A stretch of DNA of 64,000 nt from contig OY740769.1 in assembly GCA_963513935.1 (NCBI GenBank), positions 66,918,984 to 66,982,983 on the forward strand. Reading direction: 5' to 3'. Position numbers and translations under genes: made by a program. This document shows, piece after piece, positions 48,711 through 59,268 of this stretch (the first letter of the stretch is position 1; the number at the start of each line of letters is the position of its first letter). The DNA comes from Aphrophora alni (lineage: Eukaryota; Arthropoda; Insecta; Hemiptera; Aphrophoridae). Below the pieces are notes generated by a model, which saw only the letters and a program-made list of their open reading frames with translations, did not search any database and was not told where the DNA came from.

Positions 48711-48776
48711 ATGCCTGGCAGCCGAGGTGAGAATGTTTCGTTGAAGTAGGCGAATGGGTTAAAATGAGAAAAGTAA

Positions 48777-48935
48777 AGACTATGCAGTGTTCTGCTGTGA
48801 CCAGAGTGGAAGAGAAACCAAAAAAAGTAAGTTCTATTGTAAAACATGTGAATCCAAGGTGGAGTATGTTTCGAAAAATATCACAATGAAAAATTTCAAG
48901 GACTAATTTATAATAAAAAAGGACATTTAAAAATA
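48777..48935 (+). pseudogene. piggyBac-like transposase C-terminal cysteine-rich relic
   Basis: Reading CCDQSGRETKKSKFYCKTCE and then, one frame over, VCFEKYHNEKFQ resembles the Cys/His zinc-binding end of piggyBac transposases (a C-x2-C pair, then CF..YH). A frameshift near 48862 is needed. The rest of the enzyme is absent. Confidence 0.5.
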
Positions 48936-48968
48936 GTTTGTGTAACTGTGTCTATATTAATCAATATA

Positions 48969-48992
48969 CAGTGAAACCCCTCAAATCCAAAC
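48969..48992 (+). repeat. Tigger-like terminal repeat, left
   Basis: TA then CAGTGAAACCCCTCAAATCC; resembles the outer end CAGTAGAACCCCTCAAACTC read inward from 53264. These could be the two ends of one composite element, or ends of two related ones. Confidence 0.5.
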
Positions 48993-49599
48993 TAATTGGG
49001 GCTGAAGCTGTTCGGATTAGCCGAAAAATGTCCAAAATTCAATAGCCAGCCATAGGTACGTACATTACTGTACATTATACTGTAGAAGGATGGCTGGTTT
49101 GGTGTGCACTGAGTGAAGTTAGTAACTTTGACTGATGAGAGGGCGGGCAAGAAGCCATTGTTGTTAGGCAGGCCTGTGCTAAAAATACAATAGAACACTG
49201 CAGTCTAGTTTCAAGTTATTATGTGTGCTCATGTATCACTAAGGATGGTGACTTTGTCGTTGAAACGCTTTTGATTGGATAAACGTAGTTTTTGTGAGAT
49301 TTTGTTCTACATAATATTATCTCACAAATCAAGCTCAATATTTATTTATTATTAGACATTAGTCAGCTTGCGTCTGTTGTATTGTGCGTATCAATCTGCT
49401 GTCACTGTTTGGTTTAATTGTGTGTATTCGGTTTTTGTTTGAGATGTATTACATTTTAATTTTATTGTTAAGTGTATAGATAATTGTATTTATTATATCA
49501 AGCACCCACAAACAAAGTTCGTACACCGTAGAACAAAGTCTGAAAGTTTTTAAATGTCTTGATGCAATGTTACATCACTGCTTCAGCCTATGAATCAGG

Positions 49600-50640
49600 G
49601 TGTTCAAAAGAATGTAAAGTTAAACTACAGGAAAATGCGCCTTAGGTTTCTGATTGAAAATAACTCTGTTTCTGTTCTTGAAAATTTGAAAAAATCACAA
49701 TTAAAGATGTTATTTATTGGGCTGCCGAATCCTGGCAAAACACAAGTGTGAACTTACTCTGGAAATCTTAGAAGAAGCTTTAGCCAAGCTTCGAGTTTAA
49801 CACTTAACTAACATCATGATTTAAAGTTACGCAATCAACATCATACGTCTGGGAGACACCTATGGGTATTTAAATGAAAAAAGGGCATAATTAATTATCA
49901 ATAAATGTAATAATCAGTAAAATGGCTTTACATACCTATATATACATAGAGTAGACGTAAAATTAGTTCAGAAACATCTTTTCACAATGTCCTTTTTCCT
50001 CTTTTTGAAAACAAATCACCACGCGCCTCGATAAAAAATATAGATAAAAACCATAAAATAAAGTCATGTAAACAACATCATACGTCTCACAGACGGAAAG
50101 TCCCACAAAGTCATCAAAAACTGGCAATTTTCACCAAAATACCAATGTCCGACTGGCAGCTAGACGGCCGGACAAAAACAATAGGCCAGGAGAAGGGGGA
50201 AATACACCGATTTTTATTTTCGTGCCCGTCTTCAAGACGTATGATGTTAAGACAACACCTACTCTTACACAAGACGATGGCACTGAGCTTCTACATCTTG
50301 TTCAGCAAGTACCAGGTTGTGAAGATGTTGAAGAAGGTTATCTAGAGGAATGGGCAAAAGTTGATGTTAACGAAGGATACATGCATGAAGGAACATGAAA
50401 TAGTGAATCTGGTCCAATGTCAACATGACGGTAATGTATCTAGTAGTAACTGTGAGGAAGAAGAAGCTTCGACAGAGATTGTGATTTATACTGATGACAC
50501 TTCTGCTCTTGACATCGCTTTGCTCTTCGTAGAACAACACACATCATCAGTCACACCAAGGGATGTCATGTTCATGCAACAAAGATGCCGGGAGGTTGAG
50601 GCTTGTCACTTTTGTTTATACAGCTGTGAGGGTTGCTCCT
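49600..50640 (+). pseudogene. Tigger/pogo-like transposase C-terminal relic (copy A)
   Basis: Two pieces. 49607-49800 reads LRFLIENNSVSVLENLKK, then by frameshift IYWAAESWQNTSVNLLWKS, the segment after the DDE domain. 50251-50640 reads DDGTELLHLVQQVPGCEDVE, then in another frame TDDTSALDIALLFVEQH and a final helix, matching in order the C-terminal part of the better preserved copy B (52487-52858). The pieces are separated by a 446-bp insertion with TTAA at both edges (49801-50246). The N-terminal and catalytic parts are not visible. Tigger transposases have a CENP-B-like DNA-binding half and a DDE catalytic half. Confidence 0.65.
49801..50246. mobile_element. 446-bp insertion with TTAA edges (candidate MITE)
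   Basis: Interrupts the Tigger relic. TTAA at 49797-49800 and 50247-50250. The 12-mer CATCATACGTCT occurs three times: 49839-49850, 50076-50087 and inverted at the right end (50235-50246). No coding sequence recognised. Confidence 0.55.
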
Positions 50641-50666
50641 TAGTCTAGCCACTTTCTAATCCTACT

Positions 50667-51124
50667 GTATAGTAGAGGCCAAAGTTAAAGATAAAGGGTC
50701 CAGGTAGACCGGGACATCCCCAATCATATGTTGTAAAACATTCATATTGTTGTGAACCCAAGCGCCTAACCACCAGGATGCTACCGGTCATTAGCACCAA
50801 TTCCATTAAAGTAAGCGGCAAGTCTTTTGTCAACAATTCAACGGAGCGTAGTAGAACTATGATTCAAGTTTTGTAATAAAGGTCTTAACCAGGTGAGAAA
50901 AATGACCCGACTCTTAATTATATGCGATCAGCAGTTCAATTTATAGCATTTGTATTGGACCGTGTTATTTCCAAGAATTTAATGGAATCGGTGCTGGAAA
51001 TTTAATTTAATCCGGGTGGTTATGCGCTTGGGTTCACAACAATACGAATGTTTTGACAACACAGGATTAGGGCTGTCCCGGTCTACCTGGACCCTTTATC
51101 TTTAACTTTGGCTCCTACTATACA
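50667..51124. mobile_element. Foldback MITE with arms of about 150 bp
   Basis: 50667 onward and the reverse complement of 51124 backward match over long blocks, including CCAAAGTTAAAGATAAAGGG and GTCCAGGTAGACCGGGACA, then TTGTTGTGAACCCAAGCGC and CACCGATTCCATTAAAT/CACCAATTCCATTAAAG. About 458 bp in total, arms diverged by some small differences, no ORF. Target duplication not found. Confidence 0.8.
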
Positions 51125-52858
51125 ATGTTACTGTCGGGAGGTCAGTTTGGTGTTAGCGTTGACAGTGATAGTTTGTTGTTATTGTATAGTAGCCTACCGT
51201 ATCGTGACAACCGTATTACTGTAGTCAGTTTTAGTGTGATTTTGAGAATGGCAGAGAATAAAAGGAAACAATTTTCGGTGTCAATGGAAGTGAAGTTTGA
51301 TGCTTTACAAAGACTTAAACGTGGTGAAAGTGCGGCTAAAGTAGCGTTAGACATGAAAGTTGTGAGGTCAACTGTGCTTGGTTGGAAAAACAAGAAGTCG
51401 GAAATTGAAGCTTGGTGCTTAAAAAGGATGTGTACGGAATCCATTGCGGAACGAAAAATTATGAGGTGTGCTGGATATGAAAAAGGAAGTGAAGCTCTTT
51501 ATCAATGGTTTCGGGTGCAGAGGGAAAAAGGTACGCCTTTGTCAGGACCTATCCTTCAAGAAAAGGCCCTTCAATTTTATGAAGAGTTAAAAGAGGAAGA
51601 GGAACACAGCAAGTAACGGCTGGTTGGACAGATGGAAGAAGCGGTACAGAATCAAACAACTCAGTATCTGCGGGGAAAAATTATCTGCCAACCCTAACAA
51701 TGTTAATGAGTTTAAAATCAAACTTCACGAGTATATTGACAAAGAAGGGCTCTCAGGTGATCAAATATATAACGCTGACGAGACTGGTCTTAACTTCCAA
51801 TTACTTCCTACCAAAAGTTTGGCATTAAGAAATGAAAAATCTGCTCCAGGCTATAAAAGAAGCTAAGAGCGTGTAACAATTCTTGCGTGTAGCAATGCAA
51901 CAGGAGGACACAAGATTGATCTAGCCATTATAGGAAAAGCAAAAAAGCCAAGAGCATTCAAAAATGTTAAGTGCACTAGCGATGGAAGATTTGATATGCC
52001 TGTTTGGTATAAAAACCAACCTAATGCTTGGATGAGCGATTCAATTTTCAAAGAATGGTTTTTCCAGCAGTTCGTACCAGAGGTAGAAAATTTTTGAAAT
52101 CCAAAAATCTCCCAAGAAAAGCTGTTTTAATTTTAGATAACGCCACAACACACCCCGATATTCACTATTTGCAGGATAAAGACATAAAAGCCATGTTTCT
52201 CCCACCAAACGTGACTTCCCTCTGTCAGCCGATGGATCAAGGGGCCTTGGCAGCATTGAAGAGAAGATACAGGCGTAAACTTCTGTCGTCTTTGGTGTTG
52301 TCATTGGAAGCAGGGCAGGAACTAACGGACAAATTAAAAAAGATTGATTTGCTAGACGTTGTTGGTTGGGTTGCAGAAGCATGGAATGAACTGGAGCCTA
52401 TAATTCTCGTCCGATCCTGGAGGAAGCTTTTGGATCACTAGGGCAACGAATCATTTCAAGAAGAAGGACCCTCTGACAACAGTGAGTTGATTGATTTGAT
52501 GAAGAAAATCCCAGGTTGCGAAGAGTCGTCGAGTGATGACGCACGAGAATGGATGACACTGGATGAAGCAGGAGAGCCATTGGGTGAAGACGAAATCATT
52601 TCCGCAGTCAAAGGGAAGAACGAGGAAATGGACGACTCAGAAGACGACATCGAAACCAGCCACCAAGAAGAAAAAATGAGCCATGGTGAGGGTGTAAAAT
52701 TCATGGAAGGAGCACTGCGTTACTTAGAGCAGCAAAACACAACAGGTATGGACATTCTTTTTCTTTGGCGACTTCGAGATGAAGCTGCCAGACGTCGAGT
52801 CGAAAAAAAAACAAAAATCAATCAAAAGTTTTTTCAAACAATGCTAACTTTGCTCTAA
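51125..52858 (+). pseudogene. Tigger/pogo-like transposase, almost full length, inactivated (copy B)
   Basis: Start taken at 51249 (MAENKRKQFSVSMEVKFDAL), giving the CENP-B-type helix-turn-helix (LKRGESAAKVALDM...VRSTVLGWKNKK), then the second DNA-binding part with WFRVQREKGTPLSGPILQEK. After a frameshift near 51610 comes the catalytic half: YNADETGLNF (first Asp), ILDNATTHPD (second Asp), then FLPPNVTSLCQPMDQGALAALK (third Asp). A C-terminal acidic region with DLMKKIPGCEES and a final arginine-rich helix ends at 52858. Breaks: frameshift near 51610, TAA at 51864-51866, frameshift near 52085, TAG at 52439-52441. These enzymes insert at TA. Host genes of the jerky/CENP-B type are alternatives, but the breaks and the nearby terminal repeat favour a dead transposon. 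Confidence 0.85.
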
Positions 52859-53201
52859 TGTTTTATTTATTTATTTTATTTTTTTTATAGAAAATTGTTT
52901 TAATCTTAAAAAATATTTAATGGACCATGTTTTTTACTGTAGACTTAACTGTAAATTGTATTACAGCATATTAGGATAGGTCTTTTTAGTTTACTGAGCC
53001 TATTGTACAAGGCCAATATTTAAAAAAACTTATTTGACCCATCGATAAATTTCATTTTAATGTGTGATTTGTTGTTGTCAGGCAGGGACTTTTTTGCAAT
53101 AAACGTGTAATCATTGATAATCAATAAATGTACAGTTATTTAAAGTAATTTTGAGTATTTGTTGCAAACCTAACCATTTAATACCAAAGTTCCCTAAAAC
53201 T

Positions 53202-53264
53202 CGACAACCCCCAAACTCGACAACCTTAAAGTCCACATTGTGTCGAGTTTGAGGGGTTCTACTG
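53202..53264 (+). repeat. Tigger-like terminal repeat, right
   Basis: Ends GTCGAGTTTGAGGGGTTCTACTG followed by TA (53265-53266). An inner inverted copy, CCCCCAAACTCGACAACC, starts near 53207, so the end itself can fold. Follows Tigger copy B and is probably its right end. Confidence 0.6.
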
Positions 53265-53266
53265 TA

Positions 53267-54135
53267 TATATAACACAATTCATATATAAATATAACAATC
53301 CATAGGCTACAATGAATTCTATACATATTCAATTGATATGTTTTCACTTTATTATAAAAGCGTCTTTTACATGAAGCACATTGTCCTACAGAAAATGTTC
53401 AACCAAAACATAAACGTCTTATTTCACTATCACGACTCATCTAGAACTGGTAAAATAACATACAATGTTATAGGCTATTAAACCACTTCTCGTTTTCATT
53501 TTTGAAAGCATCTCTACTACAAAGCACATTGTTCTAATTAATTCAACATTACTAAAAACACATCTGTCTCTTGCAAGTACTGTCTAGGAACTCTTTAAGA
53601 CCGTTGCAACGCTTGCTTATATCACAAGGATATTACATACCCTTATCACGTGATTATAGTCTCCAACCCATTTCATATGACAACAAGCATCTTCTACTTC
53701 ACATAAACAAAATTTCACTCAAATACTAATTCTATCTTAAAACTAAACATTATTATCGGTACAAACATATTTCTGGATAGGCCTACTTATTTGGATTTAT
53801 TTCTTCGTTTTAAAACACAGCCATAAAGCCGCTTGACATTATCTCTCTTTCCGCTTCTTTTAAAACCAATCACGTAACCCCATTCATTTTACCGCTATTC
53901 TTTTCTTTATCTTAATTCAAAAATTCAAAAACATGTACATTACATAAGGTGTGGGCATAGCAGCCATGATGACGCCATTTCAGTTCCTCTTTTTTGAGAA
54001 CACTATACAAATTTTGAAATCCTGTGTCCTTAACTACTGTCAAAGGTTGAAAATCCTTTGTAATAATCTATTTATTTTTTCTGAGTAAACCCAATTTTTT
54101 GGCAGATGAATAGTTGATTGAACTTGTTTTTTGAG
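53267..54135. other. Sequence without recognised genes
   Basis: AT-rich, somewhat less so near 53580-53700. Part of it (after about 53990) may belong to the decayed gypsy element that continues at 55207, but I see no motif. Confidence 0.45.
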
Positions 54136-54139
54136 TTAA

Positions 54140-55206
54140 CCCTTTCGCATTATCAACTGTGTATACGAGAATGGGCAAGCCTTTTTTTTACCAAATACAA
54201 CACCTTTACACAAAAATTTGTCAAAATTTCAATTTTTCATAGAATTTAGTGAAAATAATGTCACTTACCAAGTACACTCTGGAGAATCACATGGTGTTCA
54301 AGTTTTTTTTAATTGTTAAATTTATAAATGTTAAAAAAAAAAAAATATTTCTAAAAAATGAATAACAAAAAACTCAAAAATTGTATATTTGAACTAATTT
54401 AACACCATAAATTTATGTTATGAATTTTTGTTGTTGTATATGTCTTAAGAGTCCAATTAATTTCAAACAATTTTTAAAAAAATCACTTAAATTGGTTAAT
54501 ATTTACTATTTTTATATTAGTTTTTATAAAATGTGTCAGCACTTGTGTTTTGGAAAGCATTCCGGTTGTAGGCCCTTGGTACATCTGCAACAAACCGTTC
54601 TAGATCTTCGTTTCCTTCCTTCTGCAGTACAAACACAGCATTGTTTACATTATCACTATCAATAATAAGTTCATCACCAGTTTCACTGTCCGAATCAAAA
54701 AATAAATCACTTTCACTATCTTCATCCAAATATTTGTCAATATCTGAAGTGTTGACACTAGGCCCTGCCATTACACTGCTTGTAATGTAACCAACAACAC
54801 AAATATTTAACAAAAAATACGCTAAACTAATATGAAAAAGTAATAGAACTGAGTAAAGTAAACGATGTAAACATAATAAGTAACTAAGAAACCAATTTAA
54901 CTGTTTAAAATGAACACACAACTTCAGACCACTAACAAACAATGACACTGCAATAAACATAACCTCCATAACCAAATGCAATCGGCTGTGAGCTTTGTAG
55001 ATCGACTTCAACTTTAAAATATCGATATAAATCGATGTTGAAATATTCCTTTATTCTTTATGAATAGAACCACATAACATAGAGCGCGATCTGTTAGTTA
55101 ATACTTAAACTACGTGCAGTTTTAAAGGGTACCGATAGATCGTTACTCTGCCCGTTTTAGCAAGTATACTGGGTAACGATAGATCATTACCTTGAACGCG
55201 AAAGGG
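54140..55206 (-). mobile_element. piggyBac-like MITE flanked by TTAA
   Basis: TTAA at 54136-54139 and 55207-55210. Ends CCCTTTCGCATTATC and ...GAACGCGAAAGGG pair as inverted repeats (CCCTTTCGC/GCGAAAGGG). The inner right end repeats a GGGTA(C/A)CGATAGATC(G/A)TTAC motif at 55128-55147 and 55171-55191. Contains the first part of a transposase gene on the minus strand. Confidence 0.85.
54517..54771 (-). pseudogene. N-terminal stub of a piggyBac-like transposase
   Basis: Start at 54771, MAGPSVNTSDIDKYLDEDSE, followed by an Asp/Glu/Ser-rich stretch (FFDSDSETGDELIIDSD) and a short VADVPRAYN segment, stop at 54517. piggyBac transposases begin with a disordered acidic region of this kind. The 80 codons open upstream of this Met are hydrophobic and probably not coding. 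The catalytic part is missing, so the element is a deletion derivative that kept 84 codons. Confidence 0.6.
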
Positions 55207-55223
55207 TTAAGGCTTCAGGTCTT

Positions 55224-56480
55224 ATGACACAAAGTAGAGATGTGAAGTCCTTTTTGCATGGGATAACAGTTACTGTGGCTATTGATGGGTATCCACAGAT
55301 GAGAGAATTATTTCTTCTTTTCTGGAATCAAATGTTTGACGACCTTTTCCGGAAACTGAAAAACATCGGTGTATCAACAATGGTTGATAATGAAATAATA
55401 TTTGATGTGGGTAAATTTGTACTGTATTTGAACACATAGAATTGTGGAATAGGTGTAATGTCACAATACCAAAAATATGGTACACTAAGGCCCATCGCTT
55501 TCTGAAGAAGGTACATAGGCGAGGTGCAATGTTATACATACTATGAGACGTTTTATACAATAAGCAATTTATGAATGTAGAGACTGATTTACTACTAGCT
55601 GTTCCAGATACGATGACTTCGGACATTTTATAAGCTTTTCATGATTATTTTGTGGGTCATGCCTGCATTGTGAAGATTATGTCAAAGATAAAAAACTCTG
55701 GATTATTTGGGACCTCTACCAAAATCGAACAAAAAAGTATATTTTGATTACCACTGATAATACAACAAGGTTTGCTATCGCCAAAGCACTAAAAACTATC
55801 GAAAATTCATTCTGAAAGACTTATTCCATGTTATGGAATGCTCGTGGAGATACAGACAAACAGGGGAACAAATTTTGTGGCGGATACATTAAAACAATTA
55901 TATAATGCTTTAGGAATAGTACACAGAACTTCAGCAGCGTATAGACCTCAGAGTCAAGGAATCATGGAACGATAAAACTCTACATTGGTCACCATGTTAC
56001 GATGATATGTCAACGAGGACCAGAAAGACTGACATAAATTTGTCAAATTAGTAAAGTTCGCATATAATACTGGCAGACATGCAGAAACAGGATTTTTGCC
56101 ATTTTATTTGGAGCATGGCTTCGAGCCAATCCAGCCTATTCACTTGGCATTGACTCCACCTGCACCAGACTATGTCGTATTAGAGGTACTCAAAACAATA
56201 TATAAAATAAGGCAGGACTTGCCGAGGTAATTGTCAGGCATGCAAGAGGATCAGTGTTGATGATACAAAGCACGACGGAAAGATAAACAATTGAAAGTGG
56301 GGGAATTGGTTTTAATCAGAGCGAAAAAGAAGGATGTTAGTTCAGTAATATACGGGTCTTTATAAATACTAAAACAGTTATCACCCTTGAACTACAAAGT
56401 TCAGTTTAGCCGATATAGCATATGGGTGGGGGATGTCGTCCATGTAGGACGATTGAAGGCCTATGAGACCACAAATTAAA
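55224..56480 (+). pseudogene. Decayed Ty3/gypsy pol: RNase H trace and integrase
   Basis: After the MITE, short frames give NCGIGVMSQYQKYGTLRPIAF (RNase H-like, near 55440-55500), then the integrase zinc-finger region (LLLAVPDTM...FHDYFVGHACIVKI, about 55590-55690). The catalytic core follows (IQTNRGTNFVADTL with the second Asp position changed to Asn, then YRPQSQGIMER with the catalytic Glu), then YNTGRHAETGFLPF and EHGFEPIQP. A C-terminal part ends VHVGRLKAYE near 56464. Multiple stops and frameshifts (for example within 55740-55820 and at 56213). Integrase joins LTR cDNA to host DNA; this copy is dead. Confidence 0.8.
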
Positions 56481-56616
56481 AGTTAGATGTAAGATTATAT
56501 GATATGAATACTATAAAATTGAAACACGATTAATCAGGAATTAATATTATACAAGGCATTTTATAGGTGAATGTCATAACTTGCATTGTACAAATATAGA
56601 ATGTTTTCCAACAAAT

Positions 56617-56629
56617 GGGGGGGGGGGAG
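56617..56629 (+). promoter_or_regulatory. Polypurine tract of the gypsy remnant
   Basis: Eleven G residues followed by AG, placed after the end of pol and immediately before a sequence (TATAACAAACAGGG) resembling a gypsy LTR start, with TG mutated to TA. Confidence 0.65.
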
Positions 56630-57650
56630 TATAACAAACAGGGTTAGGTTAGGTTAGAATGATTACAGGTGGATTAATACATAAATGTGTGCACAGTTAC
56701 AGCAACCAGTGTGTAGGGCTGTTGTACAATTAAAAATTCTTTTGTTACTGCATGATAGTTTCAAGGTTAAATGACATTTCGGCGACCTAGACAGAGAGCA
56801 GTTCTATAAGTTTAGCTAAGTTTTGAGCAAGACGAAGAGCAAATTAAAGATAAAGAAGGTAATATTAGTTACCCTAATCGATTCTCAGTACCAAATTCTC
56901 CTGCTTCAGGGTGATGAAGATGGAGCTGATGAGGAAAAATTGGAAAGGTGGGTAGCAAATAATTGATGTCACTGAACTTGTAATAATAATTATATTGTAC
57001 TTATTTGTGAATATTTGCTCAGCATCTATTGTTCCATGGTTTTGTTATAAGTTACGATGTATATTGTTGTATTTATTATTAGACATCATGTTAAACTAAA
57101 TTAAAAATTCAGAACAACAGAAATTAATACAGTTTTTTTAAACTTATAAGCATGTGACGTAAGTTGTTTTTAATTTATGACAGTTGTTACTAATTGTAAA
57201 CTAATTTTTTTATATATTTTTGAGATAATTTGTATGTAAATCAGTTGTGATGGAATATTTATGTATAGTGATCATGTATATATTTATTTATTGTGTGGAC
57301 AATGTTTCAAGGGTGCCAGTGAAGTTAGGAATTAGTTAAAATATAGATAAATAAAAAATTTAAAAATGTTATATTAAAGTTAGAATAGAGACCAACTGTT
57401 GTAAAAGACAAAAGTGTAACAGTAATAATTATTATGAAAAGTTTACCTTGCAATTACAATCAACGTCAAACACAAGAGTGAGGTATATAAACTCTTAGAC
57501 AAAAGGAGACTGGGTCTTTGGATCTCAGGAGGAATCACTGAGATCATAATACCTTTACAGTATTATAATACCGTAATAGGAAAACATATAATACCGTAAT
57601 TTCATCAAAATCGTTAGTGGATTTTGAGAAGTCGAGTACATGTATATAAT
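56630..57650 (+). repeat. Probable 3' LTR of the gypsy remnant (right end uncertain)
   Basis: Starts after the polypurine tract. A TATA-like TATATAAAC at 57484 and a less AT-rich leader after it would fit an LTR promoter. The right edge is not defined: no second copy is in the window to compare, and 57650 is only an estimate. Includes three TTAGG units at 56643-56660. Confidence 0.4.
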
Positions 57651-58318
57651 ATACTAGTATAAACTTTTATCGTCTAATAGTATTGGATAGTGTATATTAT
57701 AAAAAGCTATCTGACTTACCACTTTATAACATCAACCAAATATTTAGTATTCATATCTAACTACATAAAATTGAAAACTAAAAGGAAATTTTTAGAATTC
57801 AAAAACAGAATAAAATCATAAAACAAATGATATTAGGAACTTGGTTTATTATTTTTTTGAATGTTAAAAAATATCTATACTAAACCAATAAAATATAAAC
57901 ATTTTCATTGTCATATTATAATTGTGCATAAATTTTAATTAAAAATCTAATTTTTATATCGAGATCCTTAAATTCTTCATTTTAACCCTTTCAGTGCCAA
58001 CGTCCCCTGCACAGGGAGGGCGTTCGAAAATGTGTAAGAAATGCCAATGTCCAATTGTGCTGGATGACGTTAGAGGAAAAAATAATATTTTTTGTTATAT
58101 TACATATCAATCTGCTAAGAATGAACAGTTCTTTTCATTTCACATATGATATATAGAATTAAAAATCAGTGCACAGATCGATACTAAGAATGATAATTCA
58201 ATCGAGTTGGCTGTTTACCCCAGCTGTTCCGCACAATAATAATAATTATTATTATTCCATTTGTTATAGTCTGGTTTCATTGTTTAGTTTTGTATTCTGT
58301 ACATAGGTTATGACTGAT

Positions 58319-58432
58319 TGTGTTGTGTACATATATAATGAATCGACAAGATCCCATGAGGAAAAAACTAAATCTATGTGTGTGAAGTGCAAAAAGGGCA
58401 AACATAGTAAATGTGTTACCGAATACCAATAG
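58319..58432 (+). pseudogene. C-terminal zinc-binding end of a piggyBac-like transposase
   Basis: Frame CVVYIYNESTRSHEEKTKSM followed by CVKCKKGKHSKC and TAG at 58430. The pattern of Cys/His pairs is that of the cysteine-rich domain ending many piggyBac transposases, which helps terminal-repeat binding. Nothing of the catalytic domain precedes it. This element kept the 3' end of the gene, whereas those at 43018 and 54140 kept the 5' end. Confidence 0.6.
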
Positions 58433-58819
58433 TAAAATAACATTTTGTTTACAACTCAATTATAAATATTCTAGTTTAAATAGGTCTTAAGTGTTTCAAT
58501 TCATAATTATTCTTTACTAATTTTTATTTTTTTTATATGAATATTTTAGAGATATAAGATTTTTTGAATGTTTTTTACTACTTATTTTCTGAAAAACGAT
58601 GTGTTAGCTTTTAAGTGATAAATTTTTTCTCTAACTATTTCCTTAATATAAACTGGAAATTTTTTCTAAAAGTTTGATAGTATATGTAATTTCATTTTTT
58701 CTAAATTTTATGGTATACAGTAGAGTCCCGCAAACTCAGCGTAATGTGGACCGGAAGTGTGCCGAGTTTTGAAATACCGGGTGATCGGCAATAAGGGAAA
58801 AATAAATTGTAATTGAAAC

Positions 58820-58967
58820 ACCAAAGCGGCGGCGATATCAAACGACTTTGTCGATAGCGGTATCCCATTGTCGGCGGTGTAAAAACACCGCGGCACCAAA
58901 GCGGCGAGTCAAACAACTTTGTCGATAACGGTATCCCATTGTCAGCGGCGTAAAAACACCGCGGCAT
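58820..58967. repeat. Tandem duplication of about 73 bp in the MITE
   Basis: CACCAAAGCGGCG...TCGATAGCGGTATCCCATTG and a second copy with TCGATAACGG, each ending GTAAAAACACCGCGGCA. GC-rich compared with the surroundings; the unit contains CGGTGTAAAAACACCG, a perfect hairpin. Confidence 0.9.
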
Positions 58968-59127
58968 TGGCACCTGTCGGTATAGCAGACATACATCTGC
59001 AAAAACGTTTGATGAGCCACTTTTTTTTCCACGAATCAATTTAGTATACGTTATGGAAAATATAACATTTCTTTTCAGTTTTCTTTGACGGGTTATAATC
59101 TACGCACAGTATATACAATAAATAAAA

Positions 59128-59268
59128 ATGAGCGAGGTACGAAAACGGAAGCGTGTGTTGGTTTCGTTTGAGACACGGTTAAATGTATTAAAAAGACTTG
59201 ACAGAGGGGAATCTGTAAAAAAGCTTTGTGACGAGTTTAACGTGGGAAAAGTACCATCAACGATTTGA
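59128..59268 (+). pseudogene. Tigger-like transposase N-terminal stub
   Basis: 46 codons, MSEVRKRKRVLVSFETRLNV, then LKRLDRGESVKKLCDEFNVG and a stop at 59266-59268. This is the CENP-B-type first helix-turn-helix (compare LKRGESAAKVALDM in copy B at 51249). Everything downstream is deleted, leaving only this stub between the terminal repeats. Confidence 0.75.

Noticed and set aside
51142..52382. Minus-strand ORFs of 100-113 codons
   Set aside because: Shadows of the Tigger-like transposase on the plus strand.
56643..56660. Three TTAGG units, the insect telomere repeat
   Set aside because: Only three units, inside a decayed LTR; no array and no telomere-associated context.
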